Assembly (NCBI RefSeq): GCF_963855985.1
Contig: NC_087097.1
Span: forward strand, 9,209,001-9,273,000
Reading direction: 5' to 3'
From: Ostrinia nubilalis
Taxonomy: Eukaryota; Arthropoda; Insecta; Lepidoptera; Crambidae
DNA: 64,000 bases
Positions 1 through 13,600 of this stretch are shown here, piece after piece. The stretch's first letter is position 1. Each line of letters starts with the position of its first letter. Below the pieces are notes generated by a model. It was not told the DNA's origin. It was given only the letters and a program-made list of their open reading frames with translations, and did no database searches. The translations under genes were made by a program, and so were the position numbers.

Positions 1-224
1 AGATTACTCTATCTCCTTACATTCTAGTGCTGTGATTGATCGCGGAGTTTCAATCGAGTCTCATGTAGACGCGATTTGTGTCAACTGTGTGTTTTAGTTT
101 GTGGAAGTGTTGGTGGGAGTCGGGATTGATTACTGGTTGCCAGATAACTTTGGAACGAGTTGGTGTAACTATATTGACGTTATGCATTACTGCTACGTAG
201 ATAAACTCACTGGCAACACATGAT

Positions 225-331
225 GGCACAAAGTATCCAAAAATTACCTGCTCCGTGGTTGAGGATCGTCACTTACCATCAGGTGAGATACAGGCCAAGA
301 GCTTCCTCGTTGTGGATAAAAAAAAAAACAA
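225..331 (+). mobile_element. LINE 3'-tail fragment with poly(A)
   Basis: The stretch contains the phrase CTTACCATCAGGTGAGA followed within 50 bases by an uninterrupted A run. I recognise this wording as the 3' end of a common lepidopteran non-LTR retrotransposon, where 'accatcaggtgag' sits just before the A tail. No coding part is visible, so it would be a strongly 5'-truncated copy. The clade is not assignable from so short a piece. The A run is direct evidence; family membership is from memory of lepidopteran repeats and is moderately sure. Confidence 0.4.
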
Positions 332-333
332 TT

Positions 334-2623
334 ACCAGTTGACTAATAACATCCTATACAATTTATTGTCATAAATTGTTAACTTGTTTAGGCACACACT
401 ACTACACATTCAGTTTTGTCCGTGTATGTTTGAAAAATTGAGAAAATAAACTACTTTATTTCATGACGGAAATATGAGACAGCTTCAAATCTCTGCCCGA
501 TAGTAAATTTTTTTATAATTACATTGCACAATAGACACAGCAAGACTCTTCGTTACTGATTCCGCTCACTCCCTGCCAAAAACTACTTTGATATCCATTG
601 TGACTAAAACGCAAAATTAGCCAAAGCAAAAAGCCGGAGATCCTGTTGGCCAGAGAATTATGGAGATTGGATGGTACAGACAGGAATCAGTTTTCCGCTT
701 CATTTGCCCACCGTATGCATGCTAAGCGTGTTTGTCCATTACGCTGCCGGTCACATTTTAGGGGCTTAGACGGTTAGGTATTATTTACTCTACTTTGCTT
801 ACTTTGAAAAAGATATTCTGGGGTTTATGCCCGCAGATTTATGGCACGACTCTATTTGCCACAGAGTGGTGATGTTTATTTAGTTTACCAGTGGGTTTAG
901 AGATGTTTTATGTTGAACCAGTAGGTAACTTACATCTGATTTTAAGTTTTAGGGTTTATAATGACTGTCTTACACAGACTTAGGCATATGTAGTAGATAG
1001 GTACGAGATTTTTCTTAATTACTTTCTTAAAAAGCAGTAAATCCGGCACAAATACCTTATTTTATTTACACCACGCATGAAATCGGTTTTCCATAAGCGA
1101 GCGCTTTTACTCTTATAATAAGCGTGAATGTTACAAAAGTTTAAAAATATTTAGATAGAATTTTTACAAAAAATAAATATGTATTGCTATGAGGATAGCT
1201 TAATTATTTATGTTTTACCAGGAACCGAAATCACGGCTTTCAGTGGCAAAGCGAAAAGGCGACACGATGTGCATGCTACACAAATTTCAGAGAGACGTGA
1301 ACGTAATACGGTATCGTCCACTCATTTGACTGGATTCATCCTTCTATTTAGCTCTAAATTAAAACCCAGTATCACAGTAATAAACTCAGATATCATCTGC
1401 AGGGTTGAATGCAGGGTTTGAGTGACCCAGATGCAAGTGAATGCAGTTGTTTGGTCGCAATGCACCGCCTAGTGTCTGTAAATCATCACGGACTAGGATC
1501 TTAGCTACAATTTGTGAGGAACGTAGTGGGTAGCTGAATAGCAAATTCTTGAATTATGCATTGTTTGTATAGTGAAATGTGGGTTGATTTTATATTAAAA
1601 CATTTGGCACAGCACTTACCTTATTATGTCAGTACTTATACCCTTTTATCGTAATAGAAAAGATAAATTTAAACAATAAACATAAATTTATCTATTCAGC
1701 CTCATAAATGTTGGTTAGTTTCAGAACCTATCATCAACAGTAGCGTCTTTTTTATTAACTATCCTTCTTGATAACACAATATCCTCACTCAGTATCAAAG
1801 ATTTTTCGACATGCTTTTGTTTTTCCCTCACTAACACACCCAAATATTTACTCTAAAAAACAAAACAAAATCGCTAAAATGACAAAAGTAGTACCCGCTT
1901 AATGAACGTTGCGAGCAACAAGAAAGCCCTTACAAAAGATACACCCAATCCATTTTTTCAATAACACTTCTTACAATGAACAGCCGATATTCCCATCGGC
2001 TCTGTAACAACATCCTTTGTTCGGTTACCACACTATTAGTTTTTGTCTTGAGTCCGAACAAAAACACGACAAAGGCACCGATGCCGTGGCGAACAATATG
2101 CTAGTATCATCTAGTATCAAAATATTAGCTGTACGAGTATAAGCAGCCGGTCACCTTTTGACCTAAAATACTCGACTCTAACCTGTAATGCGGTTCCAAT
2201 ATCAACTATCTTCGTCTTTTTCGCTCATGCAAACATGTGAGACTGAGCGAGAGAGACGAGTAATTGAATATCCAAATTGTATTGTATAGTAAGGCCTCAG
2301 TTTGCTCTCGCGGCGCCCGAGGCCTCTCAACGATTTATTTTATTATGTTAATAGAATCAAATTTAAAATTAATTCAGAAGATGAAAAAATGACTGCCGCG
2401 CTTGTGATGATTAAATATGCTTCACTTCCTGTATTCTTTTTAGGGTCCCGTGCTTAAAATTTGTTGTCATGGATTTATTTATTTTTTTATTTAAAAAAGA
2501 GCGTTACACCTTTTTGTGTACAGAGGCTTCACTGCTGTTACGATAAAGTGGCAAATTTTACAAAAGCTCAAAAGTTTTATCTTAAATTCTAATAGAAAAT
2601 ATGGCTTTATTTTTTAAATTCAT
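334..2623. other. Non-coding stretch
   Basis: AT-rich sequence with stops in all frames and only short chance ORFs. The 80-codon ORF near 1179 has no recognisable motif or biased composition. A small purine-rich run (gagcgagagagacgag) lies near 2246. No gene, tRNA or complete repeat is visible. Confidence 0.6.
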
Positions 2624-2663
2624 GTTACTGATTATTTAGAGCGGAACCCTCGACTACTCGTGT
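2624..2663 (+). repeat. Left arm of a distant inverted repeat
   Basis: This 40-base sequence, with core GGAACCCTCGACTACTCG, recurs in reverse orientation at 4096-4135 with 38 of 40 bases matching. Similarity stops sharply at both edges. The two arms could be the ends of a 1.5-kb element or two separate copies of a short dispersed repeat. No ORF of transposase type lies between them and I see no clear target duplication. Confidence 0.6.
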
Positions 2664-4095
2664 CCTGCGCATTAGCTCGTTTTTTTTTTCATGTAGGTTA
2701 AAAAGCGTTCGAAACTTTCATTGAGGGGCGCCCAGCGAGTGATTTTAACGAGCTTTATTCGCCGGTTTTATTTTAAGGGGAGGTATTTTTATGAAACTAA
2801 TGAATGTCAAAGATGGTTGATTTACTTTGGCGATTTGTTTTGACGGCTTAACTGTAAAGGGATGGGCGGAGCTTAATGAACGTAGGTAGAGCTTTTTGAA
2901 CAAAAACGTGACTTTCAATTAATATGTAACATCGTTATTTAATTTTATCAATTTGTGGGTAGTCTAACTAGCTTGCTGCCATGATGTAATAGAATTTATA
3001 TGTATAACTAGTCGACCATTGTGGCTTTGAACGCACATTACGTACCTAGGTACAAATTTATTTATAGCCGGATTCTAATGATTGTTTAAGGGTGATGGAT
3101 GTAATTAGGTATCTAGAATGTTTATTATGAGTCATCCTCTAAAAAGGTTTACCTGGACTAATTGAGAGATCTTACTGATAGGTTCATTACTTAGATTACT
3201 CAGAATATCATAAATTACTCGTGCTTCTATATGTATTACCTATAACTTTTCCAGATAGGTAGTCCCTCAATGTTTTTAACTAAAAAGGCACACACCACAC
3301 AACGTTCCCATAGCATCATAGAGAGTGCAGCAGCGCATACCTGTAACAAAACAAGACACAGGGTTACTCACAGATATAAATCCAACTTGCACATTCGAAA
3401 GCGGTATTTTATTAAACTCCGGGCACGTTCCGTAAATTGCTTGGGTCAAACAAATCTAAAATTGATCAAAACTCAATTATAATCACATTACACCGGGGTC
3501 CTCGTGAAACGTGCGTTAAATTTAATTAAAAAGACTACCGAAAGAAAACTTGGGTTCTCAGACGAATGGCCCATTCAAATTGCTGTTAGACGGAATTGAA
3601 AAGAACTTAAATGCTGTCACCTCTATCTCGTTAGCTTAAAGATTATTTTCGAATGGATAATGCGATAGCAACGCCATCACTCGACCGCAAGAAGTATACT
3701 TATACTAGAGGCACCATAAGTTATAATGCGCGTGGGCATATTTAGTCACGGCTCCGGTCCATCCCGTCATAGCTATACTTAATAAAACTATAGTTGGGCC
3801 CGATATATCGAGCATTGATGTTATCGATGCGTTAATGTCGACATCATTAGCTTGGGATCGATAGAAACCGAATGACTCAAACAAACAAAATCGATAAGTA
3901 CCTAATGCCAATTAGCTTTTTTGTGATGTGATTGGAAACAACTAGTTCAGAGAATATAGAATACGTTGAATATTGATTGCCTTCGTTTTGTTTATTCCTA
4001 AACAATGTTTTTTATTTAAACTTTAAGTCCTTATTTTTTTCCCAAATAGGACATTACAACTGGAAACGGGCTGATAACTTTTCCCTTTTTGTCTA
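2664..4095. other. Interior between inverted arms, no gene seen
   Basis: About 1.4 kb of AT-rich sequence between the 40-base arms. Only short ORFs are present (70 and 68 codons near 3270 and 3705) and neither shows a domain. If the arms are transposon ends, this would be a non-autonomous interior. Confidence 0.5.
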
Positions 4096-4135
4096 ACACG
4101 AGTAGTCGAGGGTTCCGCTGTAAATAGTCAGTAAC
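4096..4135 (-). repeat. Right arm of a distant inverted repeat
   Basis: Reverse complement of the arm at 2624-2663, with two mismatches in 40 bases. See that entry for the alternatives. Confidence 0.6.
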
Positions 4136-4729
4136 CTGCTAAATGTTGAAATTCATCTAATTTTTGTTACCTCCTATTTTAGAGTAGATACTTTTACTTT
4201 TATCAAGAAAAACTCTAATTTTGACCTAGTAATGGATATTTTTATTGGATCCAGCTTCGAATGTAGTTTCAACAAGCTTTATAATATCGACAGTCTTGCA
4301 GCCTCACTAGCAGGTTCTCGCTCCAAACTATTCCTCTTACAACCGGTTATGATGCACTGAGCGAACCACTTAAGTGCTGGTCATTTAGTAAAAATACACC
4401 TTTCTTTGTTACATTGCAATATTCTTTTAAATAAAAAGATGTCACTAAAGCTTTGTTGTTGAGTTCCATACTTTCTCAACACTCAACTGTGAGGTTTCAC
4501 TTAGTATGACGCAAGTCCGTTGTCGTTTTAAAAGTAGGTACTATTACGTAGCGTTGGTTAAATAAATCTTTTAAACAGGGTTACTTAACCCTTCTGTTGT
4601 TTGTGATGTGGAAAACAATAGTTAGAAAAGGGAAAGGACTCATTAAATATAGTCCTGCGTGTACAACGCACGGGAGTGCTTAGGCAACGTTGTTATAAGG
4701 TGTAGGTACAATACACAATTATACAGAGA
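4136..4729. other. Non-coding stretch
   Basis: AT-rich, no ORF of note and no repeat recognised. Confidence 0.6.
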
Positions 4730-4902
4730 CTAGCGACCTGCCCCGACTTCACGCGGGTGCTATGTGTACATATTTTATAAAATATCTTCATGAATTACTC
4801 TATCTATTAAAAAACAGCATCAAAATCCATTGCGTACTTTTATAGAGCTAAGCATACATAGAGACAGACAACAGAAAGCGACTTTTTTATACTATGTAGT
4901 GA
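4730..4902 (-). mobile_element. Helitron-like non-autonomous element
   Basis: Read on the minus strand it begins TCACTACATAGTATAAAA, passes through a segment close to 'acgcaacggattttgatgc', and ends in a GC-rich tail followed by GGTCGCTAG then T. The TC start, CTAG end and following T are the hallmarks of Helitrons. The same wording occurs in the tandem units at 47702 and 48763. Short elements of this kind are common in Lepidoptera (Lep1-type). It has no coding capacity. The 5' limit is set by the TC and is less certain than the CTAG end. Confidence 0.55.
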
Positions 4903-4907
4903 AGCTT

Positions 4908-5019
4908 ATGCCCGTTTTCACCATCAATCCTTAATTTTTAAGTAACCCCTATGAAAAAAAATGCCTGGTATAAGTGTAATTGTTACTAAAAAATTAGTAA
5001 TTGATGGTGAAAACGGCAT
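4908..5019. mobile_element. MITE with GCCCGTTTTCACCATCAA ends (copy 1)
   Basis: The first and last ~38 bases are inverted copies of each other: GCCCGTTTTCACCATCAATC at the left and its reverse complement at the right, separated by a short AT-rich centre. A second copy with the same termini lies at 33740-33856, so this is a dispersed family and not a chance hairpin. It has no ORF. The target duplication is not clear, so the superfamily is open. It lies a few bases from the end of the Helitron-like fragment. Confidence 0.75.
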
Positions 5020-8000
5020 CCTTGGGTTATCAACTTACATATTTACAAACATTATACACTCACTATTTACTTAGCTATTACAAAATAAGTAAATGTTTAC
5101 ACCATATTTGTTGTAGATGAGCTTATTCAAGACGACTAATCGTAAACAAAGTCGTTAGTAAAGTAATAGATGAGTCGGAAGATACTGTCGCTATATTTTA
5201 TTGAATTACTCTTACTTACTTTTACTCAAACGTAGCTGATAGTATTTTAAATATAATTAACTCTCACAATAACATTTTGCATCGTTTAAAACACCGCAAA
5301 TTATCATCATTGCGATAAATGTTAATTAACAATGAATTTTGCACACAATACAACACGGAAAAGTTTAATCGAATGTAATATTTCACTTGAAAATTTGTTT
5401 CAGCGATAATATGAAAACCTGAAAATACAGGGCATTTCAGGCAAAAATGTATCGAGCACACCACTAGGGAAATGTATCAATTTTATTTTCTGAACTTTTA
5501 TTTCAATGGAAGCAAACAAACAAGAGAACAGAATGAAAAGGTTTATTTTGAAGCTTCATTCCGATGTTTTTCAGCATATAGAAACATTAAATTGAATACA
5601 ACCACAAATAATAGTTTTTGTTTTGTTTTATTTCATTTATTTATTGAACTCACAAAATTCCACTGTCCCTACATACTCGTAAGCATATTATACCTAATTA
5701 CTGTTCAACTAAAGAATAATATTTCGCCAGAAAAAATGACTGTCTTAAACATAAACATGCATTAAACTAAGTATGTTATCGTTAAGATAGTGCATTCTAA
5801 AACCAGCAACCAGAATAATGGATCTGATATGGCATATCACAAAAACCCACTTAAAACTTCCGAGTTAAGCTACAAAAACCTAAAGCTGCTGAACCGTCGT
5901 GGATGACATCCCCCTGTCATCCCAAGTCAAAACTCCGCGTGTGTGAGTGAGGAGTGAGGTAAAAACTCAAGATGCGGAATATGAAACAATTTTGGACAAC
6001 AGACTGCCAAAATATAAGCGGCTTTTTAGGACACACAAAAAATTTAACGACAAAAACGATAAAAACAAGTTATGCAAAACTTAAGGTTTTAACATTTTGT
6101 AAGAGCGCGAATTCTTAAGATAAGATTGGTTGAACCAAATTGGTTGAGACCGAACAAAGTTTGTTTATCAAAGGTGAAAATATCTTGTATATTACAGGCA
6201 GATGTTTGTATACGTTGCATAAGTCGAACTTCGAACACATGTTTCAAACAATATATTAAGATCCAGCACAATGTGGGAATCGGTTACAAACATCAAAACA
6301 TCCATTCTTCCCTCTTTTGGCAGCCATTTTTTGCCCAATGTTTTTTGAAGCACAGGTGAAGAGCTAACCCACACTTAGTCGGCGTTAACCTGTAATCTAA
6401 ATTCATTTCTCGGTCCGACCCACCGAGCCCATATCTCTGTTTTTATTATAGCGTTAAGGCCCATTTACAGGTTTTTTTATTCGAAACAAATTACCCATTA
6501 TTCTCGTGATGGTCCGATCTTATTATCCGACGACAAACGAGTCCTTTTTTGGAGCGGTCTTACTACGAAAATATTGTATGGAGGCGATTTTAAAACGACA
6601 ATCGGCAGGATCGTAAAGCATCGATTGAATCGATTTGTGTTCATTGAATCGAGTAATTGCAATGATTCCTTCGAGGAGAGTGAATTTATTTCGTTGCCGC
6701 GAGAGCGCTTCATTGTGCCCATTATCGTGCGGCGGAGGTTTATCAAATATGTATAAAGTTGTCGCTGATCTTCGCATCGAATTATTTCATATTATACTCC
6801 CTTGTTTTTTCTCTTACCTTTTTATTGAAACCATAAAGTTTGGTATTTACTCAGTCAACATGAAGGTATTTTGTTTCAATGCAACTTTAGCAGCAGAAGC
6901 AAAAGACTTTTATGATTATTGAATAAAAAATTATTGAAATGATTTGCAAAATTGCTGTTTGGCATAACGTTTTTATTTACTACCGGGTAATAACATAAAA
7001 CGCATCATTTTACTATCAGTGGTCAAAGTTTTAATATCACGTTCGTGTCATAATGCGTTATTCACATATGTTAAAACAGATAAAATCGGTTGAGGGCATC
7101 GGAATGTAATTCGATATGTTTATAGAGCAGTGAATGATAATAAATAATGAAAACAAAAGGCAGTCGTTAAATGTGAAATCTGAAAACTGACACTCCAATA
7201 AAAAAAGCTCTACGATCTTTTTATACGTTCAGAATGCAAATTCAATTAATGAAATACTAAAAAGTAGAAAGGTAAGATAAAATGTTCAACTAAAGAGATA
7301 CAAAATTACTAAAGATAATGAACAGGACTAAAATATTTAAAAATTAATGTAAAAAAAATGCGCATTCGTTGCAAAAAATAAGCCTGGCGACCAAATTATT
7401 CGGATTAACGAACAAAAAGTTCAGTTAGTGACCGAACAGAAGTTTTTAGAGGCATTAGACCCGGAAAACGCGGGCCCTGATGCGTGTCGGCGACACTCAT
7501 TACGGTGCATTAGAAAAACATTTCGAAGTGAAGCTAACTACTAAAATTACGACCGACATTTGACAACAGCTTAAGGTGAAACATCTTAAGACTAGTATGA
7601 CGCTAACTCAAGAAGATTGAAGTATAATAATTTTATGCACACTAGAAGAGAATGATGATGTGTTCTGTTGAGATCAGATGATAAAATTTTAGGGCTTAAA
7701 TCTATTGTTGATACAGATTCATTTTAGTTTCTTTTTCTTATTACCTAAGTGACAAAATACCACTGGATAAGATTAAATATCTTATGGAGATTCAATAATA
7801 TTTTATTCAGAACAACAAAATAAATTTGTACAGGTAATTTACAAACTTAAAATTAAGGAGTAATTCGCGTCATAATAAATGTAATTGTCATATTCATTAT
7901 TGGATCAGGTTAACAAAGAAAGATTAGTAACAAATTGTTTAGTAAAAGGCTGCCTCTAGAATATTTTAGAGATTTTTAAGGTTTTTTGAAGGTTGCATTT

Positions 8001-10464
8001 GTAAGCTGTAAAACTTAAGTGAATATTTCCCACAGTTACTATGAATAAGACAATTAAATTAAATACGAAATTCCAACATAATATAATACAATAACGTACA
8101 ATTCGATCGCCTCCCCTTAAATGCAGTAATAGCTGGTAAAACTATTACCATTGTACGGGAAATGGCCTACGACAGCTTTTTCATGTGTTGAAATTTGGTT
8201 GGACTTATTTAATATACTTTAATGATATATGACGGAAGACGTGTCAAGACCATTACTTTTTAGGGTTCCTTTGATAACGAAATGTAAATCATGTGTCTAC
8301 CCGTCATCGCGTCAGTCACATACATACTTAGGTAAACTTAAAAACTAATACTTTAAACTAGAAAAGAACATGTCAATTGATGCCTATTCTTTAATTGATA
8401 ATTTTGAAAACAAAACAAATACAAATTTATAAAATTTAACCATGTAGTTTAAGCATTCATTGCATGATTCGCTGAAAATTAGGTTTGATCATTTTGATGA
8501 TAACACGTTACACGTAACATATTGAAAATGTACCTACAGAACCCTCTAGGTATGATTCAGACTTTGGCATTTTTTGTGAATAAACTAGACTGACCGCAAG
8601 ATAAATGTCACCTACAAAAAAGCGTGGAATGTTCGACACTTATGTCTTTTAATAAAGTTCAGATTATAAATACACCTGCTTAAATTATTGCCTACACGCA
8701 AATTAATTGGCAAAAATATATTTAGAAGGAGAAGCAATATCTAAAAATAACTTTTGGAATATTCAATTAGTATAATATCTAAAAAACCAATTGAAGTTGT
8801 ATGTAATTATAATTTGATTGGAACGAAGCACTTAGTAAGAAACTTATCCGTAATAGATTTATTTAATTTGACTCAATAATTGAAATAACGTTCCAATTAG
8901 GTAGGTATTCATACAATTCAAATTCACGACTTAATATTGAGATTGCGTTAACAACAAGATTTTTTTTGTTGTCGCACTATTCGTCAAGACTCTACTAAAA
9001 AAAGAAAGAAAATAATTTTATTTGGCAACAAAGGACTCATATAAATACCATTACCCAATTAAAAAAAAACAAAGAAGAATTACTTTCATTTTCAAGCATA
9101 ACAAACGTATGGAATAACATTGATTTCAGAATAAATAAGAATAAAATTCTGGTATTGCCCATTTGAATTTCTGGTTCAAGTTGAGTGTCATACAATTTTC
9201 GTGTCCCTAATAAGTATGAGAAATGATGTGTTACCCACACAATGTCGTGTCATCCCCTATTTCACACCTTCCAGGTTTCATAACCTTTCTTGGAATTAAG
9301 GGGTTCTAAGAGAGCGTAGGTAGACGTCAAAAGATTCACTAAGGAATAAAATATTCCTAAAAGAAGTCACTGATAGTGCACGATGGAAAACCATCGTTCA
9401 GTAAAGAATGAAAATACAGTGTGCGAAAAACGTTTTTATTGTGAATACCTAGAATAAAGACCAGTGTCATTGTACGAGTAATTAGTTTATCAATTTAGAC
9501 GAGAAAACGTATGAAAAAACACATGACAATAAATTAATCTAGCATTTTATTATCTTACCTACAATTTCTATTAGTATCGAGGCATCGCCCATAAACTGTT
9601 ATTAGAAGATGAATAAAGATTTAACTTCAACTAACAACAACAGGCGGTCAAACAAGAGTAATTTGTAATGTACCAATTATAAGGTCACCATTCGCGTGCA
9701 GCACGTCACTCGAACACCCACGAAATAACTGCACTAAACAGCATAAACGGTGCCGCTTCTGTTCAAAATTGTATGAGAAGATTGTATGAGCGCTCTCTTC
9801 ACACAATTAAGGGCGATGTGCCTTCAACTGAGCCTATAATTTGGTGTTACAGTTACATTCCGAGTTTTTGTGGGTATAAGCTGATACAATCTTGTACGTG
9901 GATCATGTATTTATTTGAAATTAATATTCACTGTTACTATAACAATAGCTACTTTTGTAGATATAAACCTGGAACTTGCGACTCTAGAGCGTTTACTACC
10001 TACCTAACCACTGAACCACAGAGTCGTCGTGTCGCGTCATCGACTCGTGACCACTGGTAATGTACTGTGTAAATACCTGCCCAATATAAAATAGAAGATG
10101 TATGTGATTTCGATAAAATACCTCCCTTTAGCTGTACAAAAATTATATGTAATTTGAAAGACTTCTCCGAATATTACTCACACTTTAGCTGTCTATTCCA
10201 CTTCAGTAGGTATGTTAATAGGGTCACCTTTAAACAAAAAGGGTAAAGATAACAAAATATAATCAATACAAGGAAAAAACTGGTTCTAATGGGGTCCCCA
10301 GCGTTTTTCTTCTAAGAATTTTGCACACTAATTTGAGGGAGCGCTTACGCAGTTTGCGGTTTGAAACAAAGGAATTGCTGAACCAATCAGAACCCAGCTT
10401 TAGAGATAGGCGTGGCCTATCGCGATAAGTTTGCACGACGAAACAAAAGCACGCGTTACCATAA
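5020..10464. other. Non-coding stretch, one CpG-richer block
   Basis: Over 5 kb of AT-rich sequence with only short, featureless ORFs. The block 6500-6780 stands out. It is richer in CG dinucleotides, is open in several frames at once, and holds clustered ATCGAT-type motifs, which is a texture often seen in conserved regulatory DNA. No exon with supporting splice sites and motif was found. Confidence 0.5.
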
Positions 10465-10602
10465 GAGCCAAAGCACACGATACGTTGCGGCGGCGGTGCG
10501 ACGCCGGACCGGTGTCGCTGCGTCGTCTTTTATAGAAATATCTGTGGTAGGCACACGAGCGGTGCGACGCCGCGGCGAAATCGTTGCCGTGAGGCGCGGC
10601 TC
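10465..10602. mobile_element. GC-rich fold-back element, GAGCC/GGCTC ends (copy 1)
   Basis: The element begins GAGCCAAAGCACACGATACG and ends GGCTC. Its left half pairs imperfectly with its right half, both carrying GTGCGACGCCG-type blocks and a central tatagaaatatctgtgg. It is flanked on both sides by TAA, a 3-bp target duplication. The left arm is clearly homologous, in reverse orientation, to the right end of the larger element at 21712-22166. A 3-bp TAA duplication would suit PIF/Harbinger-type MITEs, but the transposase source is unknown. The ORFs predicted across it on both strands are by-products of the GC-rich inverted structure. Confidence 0.6.
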
Positions 10603-10605
10603 TAA

Positions 10606-13600
10606 CTTTCAAAAGAAAAATAATTAACGCATTCAATTCTGGCTCTTAATTGCTTCGTGTTAAGGTCAAAGGGATTTATGAGCATGCAAACACGAACGGA
10701 TTTCATACATGCGTAATTAGGACTTGCTAGGTTTTTGTCAAACCTGTCTTGCGGCTTGTAATTACGTTTTTATTTCGTACCTCCGAACTGGCTTTTGCCT
10801 GCGACTTGTCCGCATACATTTCGAAAAAAGAGACAGAGGTTAACTAGGTAATTAAAGCATAATGCTATTAGAGTCAAATTAAAATCCATCCAGTAGTTTT
10901 ACGTGAACGCGTGGAGTTTGTCCATCTATCCTCACTAACTTTCACGTTTATAATATTAGTATTGGTCAGCAAACAGTCGACAGCATATCAGACTCTACAT
11001 TGCTGTTCAAAAATAACACCTATCAGAACTACAAAAGACGCTTATATTGTGCTGTAGTCTGTACTGTACATAACACGAGTTTACGAAGTTGAATTACGGT
11101 AGTCAGTAATTATATTAGGACCACCAAACTTTTGATCATTGCTGGAATTTGAATGTATTCATAAAACTCCAAGATCAAACAATTAAATTAAACTATACGA
11201 TATTACTCATAACTTTAACTGCCCTAGGCTTAAAACTAAGAGCACTGTTTAAACGAAGGTAAAAAAAGATAAACTTCAGTGTAAAAAGTATCAATTATGT
11301 TTATGTTCCTTTTACAAGATAGAACAAATAAAATACAAGGCAATTAAAAAGTAATCTTGGCTAAGCTGTGGAAAGGAAAAATACAGTCACAAAGGTATTT
11401 CTTTGCGGAACGCCGGTAAGGTAAAGTAGCATGTCGTCGTCAAGGTAAACATTCCCATTTTCCGGGAGAGGGCGCCACTTCGATCCGTAACGATATGATC
11501 ACGTGATAGTAGATGGGATTCTATTGCTCATTACAAAAGGTGGTACGAGGGGAATGCTTATTTCGTCTGACATTGGCTAGGGGGATAGGGACACTTGTTT
11601 TTGTCTCAGCATCTAAGAAAATATATGGAGATGTGTGCTTGTTAAGATAAGATTTGTAAATGATGGTAGGGGAGACTTAAACCGCAGCGTACTCACACCC
11701 CAGTCCGAATTACCTTCTAAATTAACTAGTATTTTCTGAAATAAGTTCTTTTACACCTTAGCCATTATTAACATTGCTATGAAAAAATCCGCTTGTAAAA
11801 TATGAATAAACAAACATGTACGAATTTTCACATCTACCTAACTAAAGTAATATAAAGAGAAAACAATAATGTAGCTAATTTATATCTGGAACCACTTCAC
11901 CATTGGAAAAATCTTTCATTGTCTGAAAGATGTATTATTTCAGATGGACAAAGACTATACTCGTAGTATTATTAGGTTAATCTGCGCAAATGAAGCCGGG
12001 GATAAAATTACTTTTAAGTATATTCTAGGTATAAATTACCGCACATTAAATAACTTACTGAGCTGTAACACTTCGACTTATCCATCAGCCATCCCTTCAC
12101 GCACCGCTAATCTAATGCAAGATCAACCCACATCCAGCAACTCAGAACAATGTATTACCATGCAAATCGTCCCTGATCCGTCTGTTTATTACTTTAATAG
12201 CTACTTTGCGTTGTAATTACCACTCCCATGCACTTTAATTTAATTTCCAAGAGCAGTGAACCGACGGACAACCGGCCATTACCGTTGATATAGTCCGCTG
12301 ATACAATATAAACCACCACCTTACTAAGTGCTCGAATCGTTGATTAATATTTTGCTTTTTATTACCCTTTAACTAGATACAGCGTGTGTGGGCAAACGGT
12401 TTAAAAATCAATGTTAAATTAAATTGTTTTTGCAAATCCGGTTTACTTCGAGCCTGAAGACTATGATTATTGAAATTGCTATACATTGTAGAGAAAAAAA
12501 TCTTGGTGATTGCGAATATGATAATGTTTTTAATAAATAAACAAAAAATCATAATTCGAGAACGTCATCTCATTGTGTTCGTTATTCGAATTATTGAATT
12601 ATCCCGTCCCGTCTTAGTGTCTATCTACACAAAATTGGTTCGGTCGTTGTCCAATTACTTTTAGTGCACCACCACTGCAATGCAGTGATTGACCACTCAA
12701 AAAATAGGGTAAACTTGCACTAGTTCCGTATTCACACAAGTAAAATTGACACGTGTACACCGACGAATTCTCCAATAAAACGTGTCGTCAAATATTTTGT
12801 CGTGGCAAGACATAGTGTAGCGTGAGCTTATAAATGAATTCGTTTTTTACGAGCTCGCCTACACTAGAGAGGCGTCAGCTATAGTGGTGTGTAGTTATAA
12901 TAATTTAATGCGAAGACCGGCCCATTAAAAACCATTCAACCATTTCTATATCCGAGCGGAGTGCATTAACGGGCTGAAAATATAACCACGAATAAAATAA
13001 ACGTATTACGAAAGGATAATAAAGAACAAATCCTTTGTTGAGCTGTCTTTCGCCTAGTGAAGTATTGCGATGATTTTATTTTGTAACACGTGATATAATT
13101 TAATGGATGCTGCTATAAAGTACGCTTTGCTATAAATACAATAGGGATTATGAGCATTGACAATAGATTTGCGGTTGTGATATCGATGGTCCGAGTATCT
13201 CGGTTAATTGTAGAGTCGAAATACTTACCATTTCTTTACTTTTCTCTACATGATTATGTATTGCCATGGTTTTCTTTATTGTTTGACTCGGAACATTTTT
13301 TTTATATTCATGAATAGGTAATAAATATTCTCTCTCGTCGACGCCACACGGTCAAGTCATAGTGTTCATCCCCAATCGTGACTTTATGGCATTTCAAACT
13401 ATGTAAGTAACAAAAATGTTATCTGTATAAATATCCCCAAAAATAGTTCTAAATCTTCTCTTTAAATTGTTTTTTATATGTAAATAAACCATTACAAAAA
13501 AATATCATAAGTGAAATGACGCAACAAAATTTAATTATCATATAAATTCATGGACGCCCTTTAAAAGCCATGTAGGTGGCACGGTCATATTGTTCACCCA

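Noticed and set aside
11944..12216. 90-codon ORF after a tttcag acceptor-like site
   Set aside because: Peptide has no recognisable domain and no donor or partner exon; chance is likely.
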